Positions 25,245 to 33,629 of a stretch of DNA of 64,000 nt are shown piece by piece. Position 1 is the first letter of the stretch. Every line of letters starts with the position of its first letter. The translations under genes were made by a program, and so were the position numbers. The stretch is from assembly GCA_020633495.1 (NCBI GenBank), contig JACKDR010000008.1:236887-300886 (forward strand), in the 5' to 3' direction. The notes below the pieces were generated by a model. It worked only from the letters and a program-made list of their open reading frames with translations. It was not told the DNA's origin and did not search any database. This DNA comes from Kofleriaceae bacterium. Its GTDB lineage: Bacteria; Myxococcota_A; Polyangia; Haliangiales; Haliangiaceae.

Positions 25245-26765
25245 TCAGGCCGCTGGCCGGGCGGCGCCCAGCGCGGCCAGGCACGGCGCGACCACGGTCG
25301 TCAGGACGTCGCGGCGCAGCGCGGCCAGGGTGGCGTCGTCGACGACGCCGTGGGCGCGCAGGTCGTCCTCGGCGCGCGGCGTCGTCACCGACGCGGCGTC
25401 GGCGCGGGCCGTCGCCAGCGCGGCGTCGAGGCGCGGCCGCAGCGTCGGGTCCTGCGCCAGGCACCACGCGACGATGCGCCAGGCCAGCGCGGCGTGGCGG
25501 GTCTCGTCCTCGGCGATCACGCGCAGCGCGGCGGCGACCGCGGGGTCGCGCGCGCCGTCGGCGGCGAGGTGAGCCTCGGCGGCGGCCACGGTCTCGCCGA
25601 CGCAGCCGTCGACGAACGACTCGAGCGCCAGCCCGGGCACGCCGCCGGCGGCGTCCATGCGGGCCGCGGCGTCGAACGCCGCCGGGCCGCGCGGCTCGTC
25701 GGCCCACGCCGACGCCAGCGCGAAGCAGACCCGGGCGTGCTCGATCTCGTCGAGCGCGGCGCGGTGGGTCGCGGCCAGCAGGTCGGGCGGCGCGCCGACC
25801 GCCATCAGGCGCAGCGCCAGGTTCGCGAACGACGCGATCGACGCGTGCTCGAGGCGCGCGGCCTCGGTCCACGCCCCGGCGAGCCGGGCCCGGGTCGCCG
25901 CGGGCACGGCGTCGATCGAGATCCGGAGATCGCCGGTCGTCGGCGTCGCGTCGCGCGGCGCCGCGACCACCGCGTCGGCGACGCGCCAGGTCGTCGTCCG
26001 GTCGATCCCGGCGACGTGGGCGACGCCGTCGATCCGCGCCGGCCGGCCGCGGTTGTGATGGACCTGCTGGATCGGCGGGTCGGCGACGATGAGCTGATAG
26101 CAGCAGCTGGCGCCGGTGCCGCCGTCGTGCGGGCGCAGCGCGCCGTCGAGCACGACCGCCGCCGGGCACGCCGGGTTGGTCGCCGCCGGCTGGCTGGTCC
26201 CGCCGGGCGGCGCCGGGAAGCACCGGCTCTCGACGTGGTGCCCCGCCGGGACGTCGAGCGGCGCGCTCGCCGCGACGGTCAGCGTCGTGCACGCGGTGTA
26301 GCAGCAGTACTCCTCCACCGGCAGCGACGCCTGGAAGTCGTGGATCTCGACCCGGTAGCGCGCGGTGGCGTCGTCGTCGAGCGCGAACCCGGCGAAGGTC
26401 GCGTCGTGCGAGGAGAACTGGCCCTGGGTCACGTAGAGCTGGCTGTTGCCGTAGCTGGTCAGGCTGTCACCCATCGGCCCGCACGACCGCGCGTCGGCCG
26501 ACACCGCGCCGCACACGGTCTCGCGCAGCTGATCGCCGCCGCACTGCCCGACCGGCGCCGCGGCGACGACGTTGCGGACGACGCCGTCGCCGACCGGGCC
26601 GGTGCCGTCACCCGTGACCGCGTCGTTGCCCGCGCCGGTGCCGCTGCCGGCGCCGGCGACGTACATCCGGGTCCCGCCTTCGGGCGGCGCGCTGCCGCCG
26701 CAGCCGAGCGTGGCCGGGATCCCCAGGGCCAGGAGCAGGTGACGACGCAGCTCGATCAGGCGCAT
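25245..26765 (-). CDS. Ferritin-like-domain lipoprotein
   Basis: A 506-residue lipoprotein (leader with lipobox TLGC, Cys22). The first ~230 mature residues contain ~10 Cys (CCYTAC, SCCYQL) and no known domain. Residues ~310-460 are a four-helix ferritin/rubrerythrin-like unit: ARLEHASIASF, ALDEIEHARV, CVGETVAAAEAHL and IAEDETRHAALAW supply the Glu/His ligands of a di-iron site. The C-terminal ~45 residues are Ala/Arg-rich. It probably binds iron in the envelope; whether it stores it or catalyses oxidation is unknown. Start at the ATG before the leader. Confidence 0.85.
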   Translation of the reverse strand: MRLIELRRHLLLALGIPATLGCGGSAPPEGGTRMYVAGAGSGTGAGNDAVTGDGTGPVGDGVVRNVVAAAPVGQCGGDQLRETVCGAVSADARSCGPMGDSLTSYGNSQLYVTQGQFSSHDATFAGFALDDDATARYRVEIHDFQASLPVEEYCCYTACTTLTVAASAPLDVPAGHHVESRCFPAPPGGTSQPAATNPACPAAVVLDGALRPHDGGTGASCCYQLIVADPPIQQVHHNRGRPARIDGVAHVAGIDRTTTWRVADAVVAAPRDATPTTGDLRISIDAVPAATRARLAGAWTEAARLEHASIASFANLALRLMAVGAPPDLLAATHRAALDEIEHARVCFALASAWADEPRGPAAFDAAARMDAAGGVPGLALESFVDGCVGETVAAAEAHLAADGARDPAVAAALRVIAEDETRHAALAWRIVAWCLAQDPTLRPRLDAALATARADAASVTTPRAEDDLRAHGVVDDATLAALRRDVLTTVVAPCLAALGAARPAA

Positions 26766-26807
26766 CGCGCGATCATGCCACGACGCGGCCGCGCCGCGGC
26801 GACCACC

Positions 26808-27812
26808 TCACAGCCGCGGCGGCAGCAGGCCGTGACTCCGGAACCAGGCCAGGGCCTCGACGATCGCCGGCTCGATCGGCGAGATCGTGTAGTCGAGCTC
26901 GCGCCGGGCGCGGTCGCAGCGGAACCGGAACCGGTCGGTGTACGCGTAGCGCACCGTGATCGAGTTGATCAGCGGATCGCGATCGAGCAGGCGCTCGGCG
27001 AGATCGCCGACCCGGCCAGCGACCCGCGCGATCGCCTGCGGCACCTGCCAGCGCGGCGGCCGGACCCCGGCCAGGCGCGCGATCGTGCGCATGATGTCGC
27101 GGTAGGTCTGATCGTGGCCGCCGAGGATGTAGCGCTCGCCGCGCTGGCCCCGCTGCCACGCCGCGATCATGCCGCGCGCGACGTCGCGGACGTCGACGAA
27201 GTTGTTGTAGCCGGACGTCCAGCCCGGCACCTTGCCGCGGACGATGTCGACGATCAGCGAGCCGGAGCTGGGCCGGGCGTCGCGGGCGCCGAACATGTAG
27301 GTCGGGTTGACGATCACGGCGTCGACGCCGGCGCCGGCGGCGGCGCGGACCCGCTCCTCGGCCTCGTGCTTGGTGATCGCGTAGCCGTCGAGCAGCCCGG
27401 CCTCGTCGAAGTTCCACCGCGCCTGCTCGTCGCACGGCCGGCCGTCGGTCGACAGCCCGACCGCGACCACCGACGAGGTGTGGACCAGCCGCGGCACCCG
27501 GGCCGCGCGCACCGCCTCGAGCACGTGGGCCGTGCCGTCGACGTTGGCGGCGCGCATCGCGGCGCTGACGCCCTTGCGGACGCCGACCGCGGCGGCGCAG
27601 TGGAAGACCACGTCGGCGCCGTCGAACGCCGCGGTCAGCGCGCCCGGATCGGCGAGGTCGGCGTCGACCCACTCGATCGCCAGATCGTCGAGGTGGGCGA
27701 CCCGGGTCGAGGCGCGCCGCGTGGCGCGGACCCGGTGGCCGGCGCCCAGCAGGGCCTCCGCGAGGTTGCCGCCGAGCAGGCCCGAGGCGCCGGTGATCAC
27801 CGCGAGGGACAT
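26808..27812 (-). CDS. NAD(P)-dependent epimerase / dihydroflavonol-reductase-like
   Basis: A 334-residue extended SDR with GASGLLGGNLAE (residues 7-18) as the nucleotide site and catalytic YAITK near residue 155, plus the HTSSVVAVG Ser strand. It resembles the dihydroflavonol-4-reductase/NDP-sugar epimerase group that reduces or epimerises diverse substrates. The ATG at 27812 begins on the first beta strand; upstream in-frame sequence is Arg/Ala-rich and unlikely to be translated. The upstream lipoprotein gene is divergent. Confidence 0.85.
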   Translation of the reverse strand: MSLAVITGASGLLGGNLAEALLGAGHRVRATRRASTRVAHLDDLAIEWVDADLADPGALTAAFDGADVVFHCAAAVGVRKGVSAAMRAANVDGTAHVLEAVRAARVPRLVHTSSVVAVGLSTDGRPCDEQARWNFDEAGLLDGYAITKHEAEERVRAAAGAGVDAVIVNPTYMFGARDARPSSGSLIVDIVRGKVPGWTSGYNNFVDVRDVARGMIAAWQRGQRGERYILGGHDQTYRDIMRTIARLAGVRPPRWQVPQAIARVAGRVGDLAERLLDRDPLINSITVRYAYTDRFRFRCDRARRELDYTISPIEPAIVEALAWFRSHGLLPPRL

Positions 27813-27916
27813 GCGGCGACCATCGTCCGCGCGCCGCCGGCGCGCAAGCCGGGTCCCGGTCGATCGTCCTTGGGCCGCGCGCCGCGCCCGGCGTACGCTG
27901 GCCGCCAGGAGGACGC

Positions 27917-28789
27917 ATGCGCGCACGCCGCCGCCCCGGAGCCGCCTCGTCGATCGTCACGCTCGCCACGCTCGCCACGCTCGCCACGCTCGCCACGCTC
28001 GCCGCCGGCTGCGGCGGCGACGACGGCGGCGCCGGTGACGACACGCTCGGTGACGCCGGCGCCGGCGCCGACGCCACGCCCGGCGGCGACGGCGCCGCCG
28101 AGAACGTCGACGTCTACGCCCACACCGCCAGCGCCCTGTTCCGCGTCGATCCCCAGAGCTACGCGGTCACCAAGATCGGCGACTTCCAGTGGCCGGGCGG
28201 CGGCGACTCGATGACCGACATCGCGATCGACAAGGACGGCCTCATGATCGGCGTGTCGTACACCCGGGTCTACCAGGTCGATCCGGGGACCGCGGCGTGC
28301 ACGCTGCTCAGCGACAGCCTCGGCGGCAGCTTCAACGGCCTGTCGTTCGTGCCGTCGATCTACGCCACCGGCGCCGACGGCGCCGACGTCCTGGTCGGCG
28401 CCCGCAACAGCGACGGCAAGATCTTCCGGGTCGATCCGATGACCGGCGCGACCACCGAGGTCGGCGACATGGGCGCCGGCTTCAGCTCGAGCGGCGACAT
28501 CGTCGCGGTCACCGGCTTCGGCATGGTCGCGACCGTGCCTGGCAGCGGCAACGGCGACGTCCTGGTCCGGCTGGCGCCGACCACCTTCGCGGCGACGCCG
28601 ATCGGCGCCGGCACCGGCTTCGACACCCTGTGGGGCGTGGGCTACTGGAAGGGCAAGGTGTTCGGCTTCAGCGCCGGCGGCCAGCTCACCGTGATCGATC
28701 CCGCCACCGGCGTCGGCACGCTGATCGACAGCAGCGGCGAGGCCTGGTGGGGCGCCGCGGTCACGACCGCCGCGCCGGTCGTCAACTGA
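27917..28789 (+). CDS. Lipoprotein, beta-propeller-like, with repeat-built signal peptide
   Basis: A 290-residue lipoprotein. The hydrophobic core of its leader is five direct repeats of Thr-Leu-Ala (from a 9-bp tandem repeat), then lipobox AAGC (Cys32). After a Gly/Asp/Ala linker, residues ~65-285 contain recurring strand-turn units (LFRVDPQSY, YQVDPGTA, IFRVDPMTG, LTVIDPATG) of the kind found in beta-propellers (YVTN/NHL-like). It may bind ligands or partners at the cell surface. It overlaps the end of the convergent giant kinase gene by eight bases. Confidence 0.8.
   Translation: MRARRRPGAASSIVTLATLATLATLATLAAGCGGDDGGAGDDTLGDAGAGADATPGGDGAAENVDVYAHTASALFRVDPQSYAVTKIGDFQWPGGGDSMTDIAIDKDGLMIGVSYTRVYQVDPGTAACTLLSDSLGGSFNGLSFVPSIYATGADGADVLVGARNSDGKIFRVDPMTGATTEVGDMGAGFSSSGDIVAVTGFGMVATVPGSGNGDVLVRLAPTTFAATPIGAGTGFDTLWGVGYWKGKVFGFSAGGQLTVIDPATGVGTLIDSSGEAWWGAAVTTAAPVVN
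27959..28003 (+). repeat. 9-bp tandem repeat encoding signal-peptide core
   Basis: Five exact copies of acgctcgcc, each coding Thr-Leu-Ala, form most of the signal peptide's hydrophobic core. Unit number could vary without breaking the frame and would lengthen or shorten the leader. Confidence 0.92.
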
Positions 28790-31700
28790 CCGCCGCCAGC
28801 CGCGCCGCCAGCGCCCGCAGCGCCGCGTTCTCGGGCACCCGCTCGAGGTAGGTCGTCCGCAGCGGGTCCGGCAGCTTGCCGGCCAGCTCGGCGAGGCGCG
28901 CCGTCGCCACCGCCACCACCGCGCGCGCCTCGTCGACGCGCCCGACCGCGGCGAGCGCCTCGCCGTGGGCGAGCCGGACCAGGAGCTCGCCCTCGTCCAT
29001 GCCGCCCAGCGACTCGAGGATCGCGTAGGCGTCGCGCGCCGGCGCCACCGCGTCGGCGGCGGCGCCCCGGGCCAGCCGGACCCGCGCCAGCACCGCCAGC
29101 GCCAGCGCCTGCGCCGGCGGGTTCATCGCCAGCCCCTCGACCGCGAGGGACGCCTCGCGCGCGGCGTCCTCGAGGGCGCCGGCCGCGGCGTGGAGCTGGG
29201 CCAGGTAGACCCGGCTGACGTGCGCCATGTGCTGATCGTTCTGGCGGTGGAACGCGTCGCGCGCGCCGCGCTCGACGTCGGCGCCAAGATCGAGCTGGCC
29301 GCCCAGGCCGAGCGCGAGGCCCAGGTTCTGGGCCACCACCGTCGAGATGTACGTGATGCCCATGCGATCGGCCTCGCGCCGCGCCGCCTCCAGGATCGAC
29401 ACCGCGCGGTCGAAGTCGCCGAGCTGGATGTACGTGTAGCCGAGGTTGCCGCGGGTCATCCAGGCGTGGCGCAGGTCGCCGGCGCGCTCGTACGCCGCCG
29501 CGGCCTGCTCGAGCAGCACCAGGGCGCGGCCCTGGTCGGCGCGCGCGCCCTCGCGGAAGGCGCGCGCCTCGCAGGTGCGGGCCTCGACCAGCGGATCGTC
29601 GGTGGGGTCGCGCGCCAGCTCGGCGTCGAGCTGGGCGACCAAGGCGTCGCCCTGCTCGTAGCGACCGATCAGGAACTGGTGCACGGCGCCCTTGCCGATC
29701 GCGCGCAGCCGCTCGAGCCGTCCCTCGGCCGGCCGCGGCGCCGCGATCAGCCGGGCCAGCAGCTCGTCGAGGCGGTCGTGCGCCGACAGCGCCGCGTGCG
29801 ACGTGATCGCCGCGGTCGCCGCGGTGCACCAGTGCGTCGACCCCGGCGGCAAGACCGCCATCGCCAGCGACGCGGCCTCGACCGCGGCGGTGTAGTCGGA
29901 GCGCCAGCGGTGGGCCTCGGCGCGGACGCCGAGCAGCTCGCCGAGCTCGGCGCCGGCGGCGCCGCACAAGAGGCCCCGCTCGACCCGCGCCAGCACCGCG
30001 GCCAGGTCGTTGCCCTCGAGCGCGTCGCGCGCGGCGCGCAGGTAGCCGGCGATCGCGCGCGCCGGCTCGCCGCCGCGCTCGTGGTGCTCGGCCAGCAGCA
30101 CCGCGTCGCTCTCGCCGGCGTCGACCAGCCAGGCGGCGGCGAGGCGGTGACCGAGCCGGCGATCGGCGTCGGTCAGCATCGCGTAGGCGGCCTCGCGGAC
30201 CAGCGCGTGACGGAACGCGTACGCGCGCTCGCCGCGGTACTCCTCGGCCTGGGGCTCGATCAGCTCGCGCTCGCACAGCTCGCCGAGCAGGCGATCGACC
30301 AGCGGCGCCGCGTCGTCGTCGCCCCACAGCGCGACGACGCCGCCGCGGGCGAACCGGTTGCCGAAGACCGACGCCGCCCGCAGCAGCCGGCGGCTGTCGG
30401 GATCGATCGCCTCGAGCCGGGCCTGGGCCATCGCCAGCACCGTGCCCGGGACCTCGCTGTCGGGCGCGGTGCGCGTGACCCGGCACAGCTCCTCCAGGTA
30501 GAACGCGTTGCCGGCGGCGCGCGCGACGATGCGCTCGGCGACCGCGTCGTCGACGTCGGCGCCGAGGATCTCGCGGACCAGCCGGGTCGAGGCCCGCCGC
30601 GACAGCTCGGGCAGCGGGATCTCGACCGCGTTGCGCTCGCTCCACAGCCCGGGGAACGTCTGCTCGATCTCGGGGCGCGCCAGCGCGACCACCAGCAGCG
30701 GCCGCTCGCGCAGGTTGCGCAGCGCCGAGTCGATCAGCTTGACCGTCGAGAGGTCGCCCTGGTGGAGATCCTCGAGCACCAGCACCACCGGGCGCCGCGC
30801 GGTCTCCGCGGCCAGCCAGTCCTCGAAGGCGCGGCGCAGCTGATCGCCCATGACCACCGGATCGCGCCGCGCCGCGATCAGGGCGGCGCCGTCGTCGTCG
30901 ACCGGGACGTGGGCGAGCTCGCCGAGGAAGGTCGCGACGCGCGCCCGCTGCGCCTCGGGCACGTCGGCGACCCGGGCGGTCAGCCGGGTCCGCTTGGCGT
31001 CGAGCGTGTCGCCCTCGACGATGCCGGCGGCGCGCCGCACCAGCTGCGCGGCCAGCGCGAACGGCGAGCCGGCGTGCAGCGGATCGCCGCGGCCGTACAG
31101 CCACGCGAAGCCGGTGCCGCGGGCGCGCAGCCGCGCCAGCAGCTCGGCGCGCAGCCGGCTCTTGCCGAAGCCGGCCGGGCCGCGCACCACGACCGCGCGC
31201 GCGCACGGCTCGCCGGCGCACTCGTCGAACAGGCCGACCAGGGTCGCGAGCTCGCGATCGCGGCCGACGCACGGGGTCGCGCGGCCCAGCACCCGGCGCT
31301 CGGGCTCGACGTCGACGTACTCGGCGCGCAACCGCAGGCCGGCGCCCGGCGCCGGCGCCTCGACGACCTCGAAGCGACCGCCCAGCAGGCCCGCGGTCAG
31401 CGGATCGATCGCGACGCCATCCCGGGCCTGGCCGACCAGCGCCAGCGCGCGATCGATGACCTCGCCGACCGGCGCGCGGCCGGCCTGGACGCCGCGCCCC
31501 GACGCGATCGCGACCCGCGCCGCCGGCATCGCCCGGGCCAGCGCCAGCGCGCAGCGCGCCGCCTGCGCCGCCTGATCGGTGGCGGGCGCGCGCTCGGTGG
31601 CGCGATCGGCGAGCGCGACCCACGAGCCGTCGGCCAGGCGCTCGAGCCGGCTGCCGTGGGCCCGGACCAGGGCGGCGAGCTGGTCCGCGGTCACGGCGAC

Positions 31701-32702
31701 GTCGGGCAGCAGCGTGGCGTCGCGGCCGCCGTCCGCGCTGACCGACGACGGCACCAGCGTCACCATGTCGCCGACGCCGGCGACGTCGCCGGTGCACATC
31801 ACCAGGCACATGAAGCGCTGCTCGTCGGAGCCCAGGCTCGGCGGCCGCGGCGTCAGCGGCCCGGTCGGGGTCAGCGCCACCGGGCCGGCGGCGACGACGT
31901 CGAGCAGCTCGATCAGGGCGAAGCCGTCGCGGGGCCGCCGCGCCGGGTCCTTGTGCAAGAGCCGCGCGACCAGCAGCTCGAGCTCGGCCGGCAGGCCGGG
32001 CACCAGCTCGCCGAGCCGGGGCGGCTCCTCGAGGAGGATCCGCGCCAGCACCGCCATGACGTGCTCGCCGCGGAACGCGGCGCGCCCGGCCAGGCACTCG
32101 TGCAGGACGCAGCCGAGCGCGAAGACGTCGGCGCGGGCGTCGACGTCGCGGGCGCCGCGCACCTGCTCCGGCGCGGTGTAGCCGGGCGTGCCCATGACCG
32201 AGCCGGTGCGGGTCACGCCGTGGGTCGCCGACGCCCGCGCGATGCCGAAGTCGAGCAGCTTGACCCGGTCGGCGCGGCCGCCCTCGAGGAACAGGTTGGC
32301 GGGCTTGAGATCGCGGTGCAGGCCGCCGCGCCCGTGCAGCAGGGTCAGGGCCTCGGCGACCCGCCGGACCAGCGCGATGGCGTCGGTCGGCGGCAGCGGG
32401 CCGCGGGTCAGGCGGCGCGCCAGGTCCTCGCCGTCGAGCCACTCCATCGCCAGGTACGGGACGCCGCCGGCGGCGCGGCCGTGGGCGACGTGGCGGACGA
32501 TCGCCGGGTGGCGCAGCTCGGCCAGCAGCGCCGCCTCGCGCAGGAAGCGGTCGTCGTGCTCGCTGCCGACGTCGCGCGCGACCTTGACCGCGACCTGCTC
32601 GCCGGTGAGGCGATCGCGGGCGCGGTAGACCGCGCCCATCCCGCCCGCCTGCGCCAGCTCGAGGATCTCGAACCGCTCGGCGATGACCTCGCCCGCGATC
32701 AT
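28782..32702 (-). CDS. Kinase / pseudo-cyclase / AAA-STAND ATPase / TPR fusion protein (second copy)
   Basis: A 1306-residue paralogue of the protein ending at 20835, same order: Hanks kinase (AQAGGMG 17-23, Lys40, LHRDLKPAN, LLDFGIAR), a cyclase-like middle (residues ~330-480, with VAIASGRG, no clear metal pair), a P-loop ATPase (GPAGFGKSRL, about residue 512; Walker B VVLVLEDLHQGD, about residue 637) and ~450 residues of TPR-like helices ending YLERVPENAA. Both proteins begin with a short 'M-[IV]-x-G-x-[IV]-A' lead-in. Such fusions probably combine phosphorylation with ATP-driven assembly. Confidence 0.88.
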   Translation of the reverse strand: MIAGEVIAERFEILELAQAGGMGAVYRARDRLTGEQVAVKVARDVGSEHDDRFLREAALLAELRHPAIVRHVAHGRAAGGVPYLAMEWLDGEDLARRLTRGPLPPTDAIALVRRVAEALTLLHGRGGLHRDLKPANLFLEGGRADRVKLLDFGIARASATHGVTRTGSVMGTPGYTAPEQVRGARDVDARADVFALGCVLHECLAGRAAFRGEHVMAVLARILLEEPPRLGELVPGLPAELELLVARLLHKDPARRPRDGFALIELLDVVAAGPVALTPTGPLTPRPPSLGSDEQRFMCLVMCTGDVAGVGDMVTLVPSSVSADGGRDATLLPDVAVTADQLAALVRAHGSRLERLADGSWVALADRATERAPATDQAAQAARCALALARAMPAARVAIASGRGVQAGRAPVGEVIDRALALVGQARDGVAIDPLTAGLLGGRFEVVEAPAPGAGLRLRAEYVDVEPERRVLGRATPCVGRDRELATLVGLFDECAGEPCARAVVVRGPAGFGKSRLRAELLARLRARGTGFAWLYGRGDPLHAGSPFALAAQLVRRAAGIVEGDTLDAKRTRLTARVADVPEAQRARVATFLGELAHVPVDDDGAALIAARRDPVVMGDQLRRAFEDWLAAETARRPVVLVLEDLHQGDLSTVKLIDSALRNLRERPLLVVALARPEIEQTFPGLWSERNAVEIPLPELSRRASTRLVREILGADVDDAVAERIVARAAGNAFYLEELCRVTRTAPDSEVPGTVLAMAQARLEAIDPDSRRLLRAASVFGNRFARGGVVALWGDDDAAPLVDRLLGELCERELIEPQAEEYRGERAYAFRHALVREAAYAMLTDADRRLGHRLAAAWLVDAGESDAVLLAEHHERGGEPARAIAGYLRAARDALEGNDLAAVLARVERGLLCGAAGAELGELLGVRAEAHRWRSDYTAAVEAASLAMAVLPPGSTHWCTAATAAITSHAALSAHDRLDELLARLIAAPRPAEGRLERLRAIGKGAVHQFLIGRYEQGDALVAQLDAELARDPTDDPLVEARTCEARAFREGARADQGRALVLLEQAAAAYERAGDLRHAWMTRGNLGYTYIQLGDFDRAVSILEAARREADRMGITYISTVVAQNLGLALGLGGQLDLGADVERGARDAFHRQNDQHMAHVSRVYLAQLHAAAGALEDAAREASLAVEGLAMNPPAQALALAVLARVRLARGAAADAVAPARDAYAILESLGGMDEGELLVRLAHGEALAAVGRVDEARAVVAVATARLAELAGKLPDPLRTTYLERVPENAALRALAARLAAVS

Positions 32703-32777
32703 CGGGTCCAGTATCGCACCTGCGGCGGCGCCGGATCGGGCCCGGACGGGCCGGTTTCGCGCCGGTCGCGCCGCCGC

Positions 32778-33488
<711 letters not shown>

Positions 33489-33629
33489 GCCGGCACCGTA
33501 CTGAACCCGGCCGCGGCCCCGCAACCCCGACGTCGTCGCGGGCGCCCCCGGCGGCCGCGACGCGCCTCGTCGCGACGCCGCGATGTCCCCTGGCAAACCG
33601 AAGTTTCACCGGCCAGCGGCGAGCGGCCG

